25,686 nt of DNA from a virus. Below, piece after piece: positions 1-8,416 of the stretch. The notes below the pieces were generated by a model that saw nothing but the letters and a program-made list of their open reading frames with translations, searched no databases and was not told the origin of the DNA. The position numbers were made by a program, and so were the translations under genes. Numbering within the stretch: position 1 is the first letter of the stretch; every line of letters begins with the position of its first letter. Location: positions 1 through 25,686 of the IMG/VR virus record IMGVR_UViG_3300025128_000295. One strand, 5' to 3'.

Positions 1-606
1 GCTGAGGGGCTGGTTCACGGCGATTATTCGTGTATTCAGGTTTTGGATGTGCGTGACGGGGAGCAGGTCGCTGTCTGGCATGGGCATATTCCGCCGGATA
101 CGTTGGCTACGGAGGTGTACCGTCTGGCTCTGTGGTACAACGACGCGTTGACGTGTGTGGAGTCGAACAATCACGGGTTGACGACGATTGTTCAGTTGCG
201 ACATTTGGGGCATCCGAACTTGTTTAGGAAACGGACGTTGAATACGTCCGTGACTAGGGTTTCTCAGGAGTTTGGTTGGAAGACGACGAGAACGTCGAAG
301 CCGTTGTTGATTGACGATTTGGGTATGGCGCTTCGTTCTGGCGAGTTGAAGATTCATGACCGGTACACGGTGGCGGAGTTGCGAACTTATGTTCGCAATG
401 AGCGGGGAACCATGGGGGGATCGCCGCATGATGACCGTGTGATGGCTTTGGCTTTGGCGAATCAGATGCGCCAGTACGCGTTTATGCCCGAGTTTGCACC
501 GAAAGTGGACGATTACTGGACGGTTGATTGGTTTGCCCGCATGGTGAAACCGGAGGAAAAGCCGGATTACACCATCGGTTCCCACTCCATGCGTGGGACA
601 CTTTGA
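1..606 (+). CDS. terL: Terminase large subunit, C-terminal nuclease domain (5' partial)
   Basis: The reading frame is open from base 1, so the ATPase half and true start lie outside the window; 201 residues are present. The family packages phage DNA: the C-terminal RNase H-like nuclease cuts concatemers using acidic residues that bind metal. Visible marks are the opening AEGLVHGDYS, which in relatives directly follows the first catalytic Asp (here lost just upstream), then ESNNHG with the second acidic residue at about residue 54, and HDDRVMALALA near residues 143-153 with the third acidic site. The gene is followed by two small genes and the portal, the usual order in packaging modules. The ATG at 43 is internal, not the real start. 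The family assignment is strong; the cut at the window edge is only positional. Confidence 0.87.
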   Translation, partial: AEGLVHGDYSCIQVLDVRDGEQVAVWHGHIPPDTLATEVYRLALWYNDALTCVESNNHGLTTIVQLRHLGHPNLFRKRTLNTSVTRVSQEFGWKTTRTSKPLLIDDLGMALRSGELKIHDRYTVAELRTYVRNERGTMGGSPHDDRVMALALANQMRQYAFMPEFAPKVDDYWTVDWFARMVKPEEKPDYTIGSHSMRGTL

Positions 607-640
607 TGTTACATTTTAGGCGACTTTGAGAGAAGGTTTC

Positions 641-952
641 ATGTCAGCAGCAGGTAAGTTCGTTTCGCATACTTCGGCTTCACGGACGGTCGATGGCGCT
701 TCGGGCCAGAACAACAAGATGGAGCGCGGCGGTTCTGTCGTGGCTAACCCGATTTGGGAACCAGCCGCACCGAACTCGCCGAAGGAACGTCTTAGTAACC
801 CGAAGTACGCCAATCAGACCGGCGGCTATGGTGAGGTCGGTGTTAGGGATACGCCGATGAACCAGCACGGTACAACCGGCAAGGTTGAACCGGGTAAGCC
901 ACAGCCAAACCTGAAGGGCCACAACGCTGCCCCCCATACTAAGCGCCCGTAG
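641..952 (+). CDS. Small hypothetical protein, probably disordered
   Basis: 103 residues starting at ATG 641, which has a good ribosome binding site (GAGAGAAGG, 628-636). A TTG at 626 in the same frame is rejected because it overlaps that site. The protein is rich in Gly, Asn, Pro, Ser and Lys, has no hydrophobic segment and no recognised motif, and looks unstructured; its C-terminal third carries many Lys, His and Pro residues. It sits between terminase and portal, where phages often carry small head or packaging accessory proteins. No function is assigned. Confidence 0.65.
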   Translation: MSAAGKFVSHTSASRTVDGASGQNNKMERGGSVVANPIWEPAAPNSPKERLSNPKYANQTGGYGEVGVRDTPMNQHGTTGKVEPGKPQPNLKGHNAAPHTKRP

Positions 953-954
953 CA

Positions 955-1227
955 GTGGCCGTCCTCCCACGGGAGGCGTCCTATGCGGAGTTCCGCGAGT
1001 ATGTGGTGGGGCTGCGTGGGGCGCTGTCCTGTGCAGAACTGGATGAATTGTGGGAACGCCGTCAAAGGCTGCTTGGCATCGGCTTCGTAACTGGTCGGGG
1101 TTACCGATCCCAGTTACCCCCCGACGAGCAACACCTGACGAGAGAAGAGCGCGGTCAAAAGACCGAAAGCGAGGCTCGTTCTCAGGGACGTAACATTGAA
1201 CGGTTGCCGGACAAGGCGATGTTTTAG
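955..1227 (+). CDS. Small hypothetical protein upstream of portal
   Basis: 90 residues from a GTG start two bases after the previous stop; its stop codon shares one base with the portal start at 1227. No clear ribosome binding site precedes it, so translation is probably coupled to the upstream gene. The N-terminal half (EASYAEFREYVVGL, then CAELDELWERRQRLLGIGF) looks helical; the C-terminal half is hydrophilic, charged and probably disordered. No family is recognised. Position suggests a packaging or head accessory role, but that is inference only. A strong inverted repeat (1087-1117) lies inside the gene. Confidence 0.6.
   Translation: MAVLPREASYAEFREYVVGLRGALSCAELDELWERRQRLLGIGFVTGRGYRSQLPPDEQHLTREERGQKTESEARSQGRNIERLPDKAMF
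1087..1117. other. Inverted repeat, possible RNA hairpin
   Basis: GTAACTGG (1087-1094) pairs with CCAGTTAC (1110-1117), and the inner TCGG (1095-1098) pairs with CCGA (1104-1107). This gives a 12-pair stem with a two-base bulge (1108-1109) and a five-base loop. It lies inside the small gene before the portal, about 110 bases upstream of the portal start. No U-tract follows, so it is not a classical terminator. It could be chance, an RNA-stability element or a protein-binding site. Confidence 0.4.
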
Positions 1228-3101
1228 TGGCGAAAAAATCTAAAACAGAAAAGTTTGACGTTGCCCAACGCCGGTTGCGTGCTTCTGCACGCTGGCGTGA
1301 CGAGATGGGTTATGACAGCCTGTGGCGACGCATGAACGATCTGTACCGTGGGAAGCATTGGCCGCGAACAACGGCGTCAACGGAAGACATGATTGCCGTA
1401 AATCTTGCTTTCAGCACGGTAAACGTGATCGCCCCGTCGGTGTCCGTCAATCACCCGAAGGTGGTGGTTTCTCCGACGAAGCCGGAAGATCAGGACCGCG
1501 CAGCGTTTGTCGAGGCTGTGGTCAACTACCTGTGGCGCCATCACGACTTCAAAAAGCCGTTCAGGCGCGCAGTCAAAGACTTTCTCGTGTTCGGCCACGG
1601 CTGGATAAAAACCGGGTGGAAGTTTCTGGAACAGGAACGAATGCTTGGGGATGCCGAACGGGACGAGTTGTTCAACACGGCCGTGACAGAAACGGACTTG
1701 TTTGCTGAAGAACGCCCCGACTTGGCTGCGGGGCTTCCGTCCGATGAGCAGATCGAATCGGGTATTCCGCAGACCGCCATGACTGTGGTTGAAGATCAGC
1801 CGTTTGTGGAGCGGATCAGCCCGTTCGACATGTATGTGGATCCGGAGGCGACCTGCATTGAGGATGCCAAGTGGATCGCGCAGCGGATCACACGCAGGTT
1901 GGAGGACGCTAAGAGCGACAAGCGGTACAAGGCTTCTTCTAGGAAGCGGTTGACTGCTGATTCGACGGTGTTCCCGATGTACGACACTGCTGAGAAGCAG
2001 GAGAAGGAAGAGTATCTGCGAGAAGAGGATCGGGTCGTTATCTTCGAGTTTTACGACGTGTCAGAGAACACGATGAGCGTGTTCTCCATGACTGGCGATG
2101 ATTTCCTTGTCGATCCTATTCCGATGCCGTATGCGTATGGTCAGCCTTTCGTGATGCTGCGGAACTACGATGTTCCCGATTACTTCTATCCGATGGGTGA
2201 TCTGGAGTCAATCGAATCGTTGCAGTTGGAACTGGACAAGACTCGTTCCCAGATGATGAATGCGCGGAAACGGTACGCGCGAAAGTACCTGTACCACGAG
2301 CGTTCGTTCGGTCCTGAGGGCCGCGAGGCTTTGGAGTCCGATCAGGACGGCCGTCTGGTGCCGGTGGTGGACGAGAATAAGCCGTTGAGCGAGATTGTGG
2401 TGCCGATGCCGCAAACCCCGCTGTCTCCCGAAGTGTACAACATGTCGGAGATCGTGGAGCAGGACATCAACACGGTGTCGGGTGTGTCGGAATATGCGCG
2501 CGGGCAGATGCCCGAGATTCGCAGGACAGCAACTGAGGCGAGCATTATTGCGGACGCCGGGAACGCTAGGGCTGCGGACAAGTTGGCGATCATTGAGATC
2601 GGTATTTCCCACATTGCGCGCCGAGTGTTGCAGTTGATTCAACAGTTCATGACCGGAGAGCAGATGGCTAGAGTGTCTGCCCGTTCCGGCGAAGATCTTT
2701 TCGTTCGGTACACACGCGATGACATTACCGGAGAGTACGACTTCAGCGTGGAGGGTGGGTCTACGCAGCCGATAAATGACACGATCCGCAAGCAGCAGGC
2801 CGTGTCTTTGATGAACGCTATTGCGCCTTTGATCGGTGTGGTCATAGACCCTGCCGCTCTGGCGCGATACGTGCTGCAACAGGGCTTCGATGTGAAAGAT
2901 CCTGACAAGTTCATAATGCAGCAACCACAACAGGCTCCCACGCAGGAAGGGGCACAACCTACTGCACCCCAAGGCGGCATGGGTGTTCCTGAACCGGGCG
3001 GTCCCCCCGGCATGGGCGCGTTTGCGCCCACTGGCGGGGTTCCCCCAGAATTAGTGGCACAACTTCAGAACCAGATGGGTCTGGAACTGCCAGCGTTGTA
3101 A
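1227..3101 (+). CDS. Portal protein
   Basis: 624 residues. Portals form the twelve-subunit ring at the capsid vertex through which DNA enters and leaves, and onto which the tail adaptor docks. The N-terminal region (RMNDLYRGKHWP, then IAVNLAFSTVNVIAPSVSV and FLVFGHGWIKTGWK, about residues 30-135) has the pattern common to podovirus-type portals: a short segment before the wing, then the helix that scans the neighbouring subunit. The C-terminal 60 residues are rich in Gln, Pro, Gly and Met, an unstructured tail. The start is GTG at 1227, overlapping the previous stop by one base; no strong ribosome binding site is present, so coupling is likely. Position between terminase and scaffold supports the call. 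Confidence 0.85.
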   Translation: MAKKSKTEKFDVAQRRLRASARWRDEMGYDSLWRRMNDLYRGKHWPRTTASTEDMIAVNLAFSTVNVIAPSVSVNHPKVVVSPTKPEDQDRAAFVEAVVNYLWRHHDFKKPFRRAVKDFLVFGHGWIKTGWKFLEQERMLGDAERDELFNTAVTETDLFAEERPDLAAGLPSDEQIESGIPQTAMTVVEDQPFVERISPFDMYVDPEATCIEDAKWIAQRITRRLEDAKSDKRYKASSRKRLTADSTVFPMYDTAEKQEKEEYLREEDRVVIFEFYDVSENTMSVFSMTGDDFLVDPIPMPYAYGQPFVMLRNYDVPDYFYPMGDLESIESLQLELDKTRSQMMNARKRYARKYLYHERSFGPEGREALESDQDGRLVPVVDENKPLSEIVVPMPQTPLSPEVYNMSEIVEQDINTVSGVSEYARGQMPEIRRTATEASIIADAGNARAADKLAIIEIGISHIARRVLQLIQQFMTGEQMARVSARSGEDLFVRYTRDDITGEYDFSVEGGSTQPINDTIRKQQAVSLMNAIAPLIGVVIDPAALARYVLQQGFDVKDPDKFIMQQPQQAPTQEGAQPTAPQGGMGVPEPGGPPGMGAFAPTGGVPPELVAQLQNQMGLELPAL

Positions 3102-3118
3102 CGGGACAGTTGTCCCGT
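3101..3118. promoter_or_regulatory. Perfect hairpin at the portal stop codon
   Basis: ACGGGAC and GTCCCGT are exact inverse complements separated by AGTT, starting on the last base of the portal stop. Together they form a compact 7-pair stem with a four-base loop in the 57-base gap before the scaffold gene. There is no T-tract after it (GTAAATAGG follows), so it is more likely an RNA-processing, stabilising or attenuating element than a strong terminator. It could set the ratio of portal message to scaffold and capsid message. Confidence 0.5.
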
Positions 3119-3158
3119 GTAAATAGGAGCAACCTAAAGGACTCCGAGAGAGGAAAAC

Positions 3159-3914
3159 ATGGACGAGGACGTTACGGAATCCGCTTCGGCGGACAATCTG
3201 GATTCTTCGGTGGAGGTTCAACAGGAACCTGCGGGCGATTCGTACACCGTAAAGGTGGACGGATCCGAAGAGCAGGTCAGTCTGAACGAACTTCGGGATG
3301 GGTACCAGCGACAGTCGGATTACACCCGTAAGACGCAGGAGTTGGCATCCGAACGTAAACGATTAGAGCAGGCAGAGGCTATTGTGGCTTCTCTGGAGTC
3401 AGATCCAGAGGGGACACTGCTGGCGTTGGGAGACGCTTTCGGTGTGAGTCCGGCAACTCCGCAACACGTACCACCCCCACGGACGGACACGTCCGACGAC
3501 TGGGCGAGTGATTCGTGGGAGGAACAGTCAGATCCTACATCGGATCGTATAACCCAACTAGAGGCGCGTCTGGCGGCTCAGGATCGTTTGCATAGACGAC
3601 AAGAAGTGGAGAAGCAGGTAGAGGACCTGCAGTCGGAGTACGGCACCTTTGATCCTTCGGATCTTTTCCAACATGCGTTGCGACACAAGATCGGCAATTT
3701 AGAGGCGGCGTTGACGCACATGCGTTACGGCGACGTTGCTGATCGGGCAGCAAAGTTGGAGAAAGAGCAGGAGCGAACTGAGGCAAAACGTGGCGCCAGC
3801 GTGGTGGAACCTGCGGGTTCCAAACAGGCTGGGTCTACGCGCAGTACGGCGCCTGAACAGGTATCTTCTATCCGTGAAGCGTTTGAAAACGCCAAGCGGG
3901 AACTTGCTTCGTGA
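3159..3914 (+). CDS. Capsid scaffolding protein (putative)
   Basis: 251 residues, ATG start preceded by GAGAGAGG. Scaffolds direct coat subunits into a correctly sized procapsid and are then removed. The sequence has the usual features of this class: an acidic N-terminus, then YTVKVDGSEEQVSLNELRDG and YQRQSDYTRKTQELASER (about residues 27-67), a signature often seen in phage scaffold or capsid assembly proteins. A long charged helix with coiled-coil character follows, then a disordered Ser/Asp/Pro stretch, a second coiled-coil segment near residues 125-160 and a helical C-terminus (SSIREAFENAKREL) where scaffolds typically bind coat. It lies directly before the capsid gene. No protease motif is seen. 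Confidence 0.75.
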   Translation: MDEDVTESASADNLDSSVEVQQEPAGDSYTVKVDGSEEQVSLNELRDGYQRQSDYTRKTQELASERKRLEQAEAIVASLESDPEGTLLALGDAFGVSPATPQHVPPPRTDTSDDWASDSWEEQSDPTSDRITQLEARLAAQDRLHRRQEVEKQVEDLQSEYGTFDPSDLFQHALRHKIGNLEAALTHMRYGDVADRAAKLEKEQERTEAKRGASVVEPAGSKQAGSTRSTAPEQVSSIREAFENAKRELAS

Positions 3915-3934
3915 CAAGAGAGAGGTAACAGATT

Positions 3935-4885
3935 ATGGCGGCTGGTAACAGCAACTTTGACGAGATTCTGTCTACCACCCTCAAGAACTACGTCCCGAAA
4001 CTCACTGATAACATCTTTAGCGCACGGCCTTTGTTCTATGCGTTGACGAATGGTCAGACGATTCGGCGTATTTCGGGTGGTTCGAAGATCGTCGTCCCGA
4101 TTATTTACGGGACCAACTCAACGGCCGGTTCGTACTCAGGTACGGACACTATTTCCACGACGGCACAGACGGGCATTAGCGCGGCTGAGTACGACTGGAA
4201 GCAGTATGCGGCCACTGTGACCATCAATGGTATGGAGGAAGCCAAGAACAACGGCGAAGCCCAGATCATTGATCTGCTGGAAGGCAAGATCTTCCAGACA
4301 CAGGAAACCATCATTGAAAACATGAACACCATGTTGTTCGGAAACGGCACCGGTAACAGCAGCAAGGATATGCTCGGTTTGAGCGCCTTGGTTGGTTCCA
4401 CCGGTTCACCCGGCGGCATTGATGCCACCGATGGTGACAACTCGTGGTGGCGTTCAGCGGTAACCAATCAGGGCGGTGCAATCACCATTGCCGCGATGGC
4501 TACCCTGTACAACAACTGTTCGGTTGGTAACGACCAGCCGACCATCTGCATCACCGGTCAGAACCAGTACGAGGCTTACGAGGCTCTGCTCACCGATCAG
4601 ATCCGTTACACGGATACTGATATGGCGGACAGCGGCTTCCAGAACCTTCTGTTCAAGGGCTGCCCGATGACGTTTGATGGAACCTTGGCTGGGGAAGGGA
4701 AACTGTACTTCCTCAACACCAAGTACCTTCAGTTGGTTGCACATAGCGACGTTTGGTTCAAGCCAACGCCGTTCGTGCGTCCGACCAATCAGGACGCGGT
4801 GTTCTCGCAGTTGCTCTGCTACGGCGAGTTGACGACGAGTAACCGTGCCCGTCAGGGCTACATGTACGGCATCACGCCTGCCTAG
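3935..4885 (+). CDS. Major capsid protein
   Basis: 316 residues, ATG start with AGAGAGAGG upstream. The N-terminal region (STTLKNYVPKLTDNIF then ARPLFYALTNG) and the segment from SAAEYDWKQYAATVTINGME to EEAKNNGEAQIIDLLEGKI match the pattern of a widespread family of phage coat proteins presumed to have the HK97 fold: an extended N-arm, a long spine helix (about residues 100-130) and a beta-rich peripheral domain. There is no long N-terminal delta domain, which fits the separate scaffold gene just upstream. The C-terminal part (VWFKPTPFVRPTNQDAVFSQ) is typical of the axial domain. Capsid assignment is strong; the fold is inferred from family knowledge. Confidence 0.87.
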   Translation: MAAGNSNFDEILSTTLKNYVPKLTDNIFSARPLFYALTNGQTIRRISGGSKIVVPIIYGTNSTAGSYSGTDTISTTAQTGISAAEYDWKQYAATVTINGMEEAKNNGEAQIIDLLEGKIFQTQETIIENMNTMLFGNGTGNSSKDMLGLSALVGSTGSPGGIDATDGDNSWWRSAVTNQGGAITIAAMATLYNNCSVGNDQPTICITGQNQYEAYEALLTDQIRYTDTDMADSGFQNLLFKGCPMTFDGTLAGEGKLYFLNTKYLQLVAHSDVWFKPTPFVRPTNQDAVFSQLLCYGELTTSNRARQGYMYGITPA

Positions 4886-4922
4886 TAGCACCTGATAGAC
4901 GGTAGTTGCCACGGGAGGCATC

Positions 4923-5183
4923 ATGGCAAGGGGTTTCGCATACGCGCACAAACAGGGCCAGCGCCCCGCAGATCAACCTGCGGGAAATTATAAGACGCTC
5001 GTACCCGAAGGGCACGCCCACGGGCGCAGCCGTAGCGTACACCGCGTAAACCCCACCCCCACCCATGCTGCCCCCGTGGCGACACCATCTGTGTGTGTCG
5101 CCATCACGAAAGCCGGGAACCCCTGCAAGGGGCGACCGATAGAACAGACGGACCATTGCGCATTCCACACGGTAAAGGACTAG
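4923..5183 (+). CDS. Small Cys/His protein, putative zinc-binding
   Basis: 86 residues, ATG with GGGAGG at 4913-4918. The N-terminal 50 residues are basic and rich in Pro, His and Arg, probably disordered. The C-terminal third holds CVAITKAGNPCKGRP then DHCAFH, giving Cys-x8-Cys-x10-Cys-x2-His. This is the spacing of small zinc-knuckle-like motifs (TK.G.PCK......C..H) found in many phage and bacterial small proteins. It lies between the capsid and adaptor genes, a place for head decoration or head completion proteins, but the motif itself suggests nucleic-acid or metal binding. Specific function unknown. Confidence 0.6.
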   Translation: MARGFAYAHKQGQRPADQPAGNYKTLVPEGHAHGRSRSVHRVNPTPTHAAPVATPSVCVAITKAGNPCKGRPIEQTDHCAFHTVKD

Positions 5184-5186
5184 ACC

Positions 5187-5993
5187 GTGCAACTTAGCGT
5201 AATGCGCGACTACGTTCGCAACGTGGTGGACATCACGACCAACGACGTGTCCGACGCCACGATGAACACGTTCATTCGTGAAGGCTACGACATCATCGTG
5301 TACTCAGAAAAGCGATGGCCGTTCTACGAGGCAGCCGCAACCTTCAACACGGTTGCGGATCAGAAGGACTACACGCTGTCTGAGATAGGCACCAACTTGA
5401 GCATTACTCACGATGGTGTCACGTTCTCGGGTGCATCAGCCCCGAAGAACGTCGGGTTGCGTGAAGTGGCCGCTATGAAAACGGACAACCATGTGCTGGA
5501 ATACATCGGGTACGACGCCGGAGATGTGATCTATCCGTTGGATTCCAATTCCACGGGGAGGCCGTGGTACTGGTCTTCGTGGAGTGGTGGTGCGAGCGCA
5601 TCGGCGGCGGTATCGAATCAGACGATTCGCCTGTATCCGACGCCTTCCAGTGTTCAGACCATTTCCGTCCGGGGGTACCGCAATCCTGTGGATTTCGGGG
5701 GAACGGCAGCAATCTACAGGGCGTCGATAGCCGACGCCAACACGGCGGACCTGCCGTTTCCGTTCAATAACGTCCTTGCCCTGTATGCGCTGTATCGGAC
5801 GTATCAGCAGCAAGAGGATGCGGGGATGGGGCAGCAATACTACGCGCAGTTCATTCAGGAGTTGGATAATCTGAGGGCACGCTTTGAGGACTCGCCAGCC
5901 CCACAGCCGTTGCTGTTGAACAGCATCAGGGCTTCACGCTGGTTGTCTCAGTCCTACCTGCCCAACCGGCTTCGTTATACTTGGGAACTGTAG
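5187..5993 (+). CDS. Head-tail adaptor candidate
   Basis: 268 residues. The start is GTG 5187, chosen because AAAGGA (5174-5179) lies at good distance; the next in-frame ATG is at 5202. The N-terminus (MRDYVRNVVDITTNDVSDAT, then MNTFIREGYDIIVYSEKRWP) forms helices like those of podovirus adaptor proteins that sit under the portal. A beta-rich middle follows and then a helical segment (ALYALYRTYQQQEDAGMGQQ). The last residues (SQSYLPNRLRYTWEL) suit an extended arm inserting into the portal, as seen in gp4- or gp11-type adaptors. The position just before the nozzle candidate fits. Remote homology only, so the label is an inference from order and shape. Confidence 0.55.
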   Translation: MQLSVMRDYVRNVVDITTNDVSDATMNTFIREGYDIIVYSEKRWPFYEAAATFNTVADQKDYTLSEIGTNLSITHDGVTFSGASAPKNVGLREVAAMKTDNHVLEYIGYDAGDVIYPLDSNSTGRPWYWSSWSGGASASAAVSNQTIRLYPTPSSVQTISVRGYRNPVDFGGTAAIYRASIADANTADLPFPFNNVLALYALYRTYQQQEDAGMGQQYYAQFIQELDNLRARFEDSPAPQPLLLNSIRASRWLSQSYLPNRLRYTWEL

Positions 5994-7673
5994 ATGCCGT
6001 TACAGGCAGATACGCGTGCGGCGCAGGCTGCTGACGCTTACCGTTACGATGAGAAGGCTGACTTTACGGGCGGTCTGAATCTGCGGGCCGACCAGTTCAG
6101 TCTCGCCTTGAACGAATCTCCTGATCTGCTCAACGTGGACGTTGATCCCCGTGGCGGCGTTTCCCGCAGGGACGCTGTTGACGTAATCAACCCCACGGCA
6201 GTGGGGGGTCACATCCTGAGCCTGTTTGCCCATTCGGATAGTTCTAACAATCAGGTTTTAGTTTCGGCGGTGAGTGGTAGTAACAGTACGTTACATTACG
6301 CTGCTAATGCTTCCGGAAACTTTGCGGCGGTACAGTCGTCGGCTGGTGCCGTGACGATGACGGGGTTGCAGCGTTCACAGGCAGTAACCTTCAACGACAC
6401 CACGTATATTGTAAACGGGTCACTGTTTGACACGTCGTATTCCGCTGTGGCGTGGACGGGTTCCAACAATGCAGCGCGCAAGACGCCCGACATTGACGCG
6501 TCTGACGGGCACTTTCCGTGCGCCCGCTACGTGGCAGCGTGGGCCGAGTACGTGTGGGCCGCCTATACCTTGGAGTCCGGAACGACTCATCGGAACAGGG
6601 TGAGGTTTTCTAAAGTAAACGATGCCGAAAACTGGACGGCAACGGATTACATCGACATCGACATCGGGGAAGACGGCGACCACATAACGGGAATCCTGCC
6701 GAACGCTGACCGGTTGTTGGTGTTCAAACAGAACAGCGTGTACGCGATCTACGGGTTTAGCCGCGATTCGTTTGAAGTGCGCAACATCACGCGCACCGCT
6801 GGTTGCAGGGACGGCGTTGATCCGGTTGCTGGAACTCCCGGTGTTTTCTTCTGGTATGGCGAAGACGGCATATTTCTGTTGACTTACGACCAGATGGTGT
6901 GGGCCTTTGAACGGCTGAAACCTGCTTTGGATGATGGTTCGTTGACGTTATCGACAGCACCATCCATGATGTGGTTTGACGAGAAACTCTGGGTGTCTGC
7001 GGACTTTCAGTCCGGAGACAACCTAGCGGGTTCCGCCCAAACCAACCGGCGCAACACGTTTATGTGGGATCCGTCTCTGGGAACCGGGGGCGCATGGACG
7101 CGATATGACATCAATGCCAGATCGCTGCTGGCGTATCGGCCGTCAGGAGCGCAACATCTGGGGCTAGCCGTAACGTCTGATGTGAGCGGCACCGCTGCCT
7201 TTACCAGAGTTGCCAAGGTAAACGTGGATGCTGACCGGGATGACTATACGGGGTCCGGTGATGCCGCCGATCTGGAGGAAATCCAATCCTTCTATCAAAC
7301 CGGGTGGTTTATCGGCAACAGGCCCACTTTCCCCAAGAGGTGGGGAAAGACGCGCACTGTAATGTTGGCGGACAATACCGTAAACGTGCGCATGGGAATC
7401 TACAAGGATTACGATTTATCGACTGAAGCAGTAACGCAGACTCAGCAGATAACGGGGTCAGCGACGGTTGCGCGGTGGGATTCGGCAGTCTGGAACAACA
7501 ATTTGTGGGAAGCCGGGGGCACGACAAACATGTACAAGTTCTTTCGTTGGCCCACGGCTGGGACAGCGAAGGCTATTAGTTTGAGGTTTAGTGTCAGCCC
7601 CGCTGCCGACAATCGCGGCAAGTGGGGGCTGACATCAGCAATAGCGATGTACAGGACTAGGAGATTGCGCTAA
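5994..7673 (+). CDS. Tail nozzle / tail tubular B-like protein candidate
   Basis: 559 residues; ATG immediately follows the previous stop. The N-terminal region (DFTGGLNLRADQFSLALNES then PDLLNVDVDPRGGVSRRDAV) is a form often seen at the start of podovirus tail-tip proteins. The middle has repeated short beta-strands with VRFSKVNDAENWTATDYIDI, then DGDHITGILPNADRLLVFKQ and NSVYAIYGFS, resembling a beta-propeller blade pattern typical of nozzle proteins. The C-terminal domain is also beta-rich. In short-tailed phages this protein forms the narrow end of the tail tube below the adaptor and gates DNA. Placement right after the adaptor candidate supports this. It could instead be a different minor tail protein. 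Confidence 0.55.
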   Translation: MPLQADTRAAQAADAYRYDEKADFTGGLNLRADQFSLALNESPDLLNVDVDPRGGVSRRDAVDVINPTAVGGHILSLFAHSDSSNNQVLVSAVSGSNSTLHYAANASGNFAAVQSSAGAVTMTGLQRSQAVTFNDTTYIVNGSLFDTSYSAVAWTGSNNAARKTPDIDASDGHFPCARYVAAWAEYVWAAYTLESGTTHRNRVRFSKVNDAENWTATDYIDIDIGEDGDHITGILPNADRLLVFKQNSVYAIYGFSRDSFEVRNITRTAGCRDGVDPVAGTPGVFFWYGEDGIFLLTYDQMVWAFERLKPALDDGSLTLSTAPSMMWFDEKLWVSADFQSGDNLAGSAQTNRRNTFMWDPSLGTGGAWTRYDINARSLLAYRPSGAQHLGLAVTSDVSGTAAFTRVAKVNVDADRDDYTGSGDAADLEEIQSFYQTGWFIGNRPTFPKRWGKTRTVMLADNTVNVRMGIYKDYDLSTEAVTQTQQITGSATVARWDSAVWNNNLWEAGGTTNMYKFFRWPTAGTAKAISLRFSVSPAADNRGKWGLTSAIAMYRTRRLR

Positions 7674-8047
7674 TGGCGGCTTTGGCTGTGACCAATTCGT
7701 TTACTGCTGGCACGTCGATTGTGGCGTCCCAGATGAACGCCAACTTTACGGATGTGGTGTCGTGGGCGACCGGGACGCCGTATTTGTCGGCGTCCGGGCA
7801 GTTGACCACAGTTCAGGGCACCCTGTCGGTTTCGCAGTTGGCTACGTTTGCGGCTGGCATCAAGATTGATGGATCGAATCCTGTTATCACGTTTGAGGGT
7901 GCGACCGCTGATGCGTATGAAACGGTTGTGAACGTGACTGACCCTACTGCCGACCGCACTATCACGATACCCAACGATACCGGAACCGTTCATCTGAACG
8001 GTGACGGCAACGCCAGCGATATTCTGTCCAACTCGGTCTTCAACTAA
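7673..8047 (+). CDS. Small tail-fibre-like structural protein
   Basis: 124 residues; the ATG shares one base with the previous stop. The N-terminus (VTNSFTAGTSIVASQMNANF) is a pattern common at the head of phage tail-fibre proteins, where it helps attach the fibre to the tail. The second half (PVITFEGATADAYETVVNVT then DPTADRTITIPNDTGTV) is a beta-rich repeat seen in viral fibre shafts. The protein is far too short to be a whole fibre, so it is either an attachment module working with neighbouring proteins or a small tip protein. It opens the tail-appendage block. Confidence 0.6.
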   Translation: MAALAVTNSFTAGTSIVASQMNANFTDVVSWATGTPYLSASGQLTTVQGTLSVSQLATFAAGIKIDGSNPVITFEGATADAYETVVNVTDPTADRTITIPNDTGTVHLNGDGNASDILSNSVFN

Positions 8048-8056
8048 GGAAAAATC

Positions 8057-8413
8057 ATGGCAACGTATTCAAAAGAGTTCCTGTCGGGCAGCACAAACGG
8101 CAAGAACATTTCCATCACTTCAACTACGGCAGGATCGCCTGTAACGATCCATACCGTCGGTTCGGGTACTTCCAACAGGGACGAGATTTGGGTTTACGCC
8201 TGCAACACTTCCGCTTCAGCGGTCGTGTTGACCGTCCAGTTTGGTGGCACGACCGATCAGGACGACTACATCGAACTGGAACTGGCAGCCGATTCAGGAA
8301 TGACCCTGATTGTGCCGGGGTTCCTGCTGGACAACAGCCTGATTGTGAAGGCGCACGCTGCGACGGCGAACGTCATCAACGTCAACGGTTTCGTAAACCG
8401 CATCACCGCCTAG
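8057..8413 (+). CDS. Small beta-rich structural protein
   Basis: 118 residues, ATG with AAGGAAAAA upstream. Alternating Thr/Ser/Val strands and many small residues suggest a beta-sandwich. Examples are ISITSTTAGSPVTIHTVGSG, WVYACNTSASAVVLTVQFGG and VINVNGFVNRITA. No signal peptide or membrane segment is seen. Similar small all-beta proteins occur among phage virion genes as decoration or tail-tip proteins. Neighbours are tail-appendage genes, so a virion surface role is the best guess. No family name is assigned. Confidence 0.6.
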   Translation: MATYSKEFLSGSTNGKNISITSTTAGSPVTIHTVGSGTSNRDEIWVYACNTSASAVVLTVQFGGTTDQDDYIELELAADSGMTLIVPGFLLDNSLIVKAHAATANVINVNGFVNRITA

Positions 8414-8416
8414 CAG

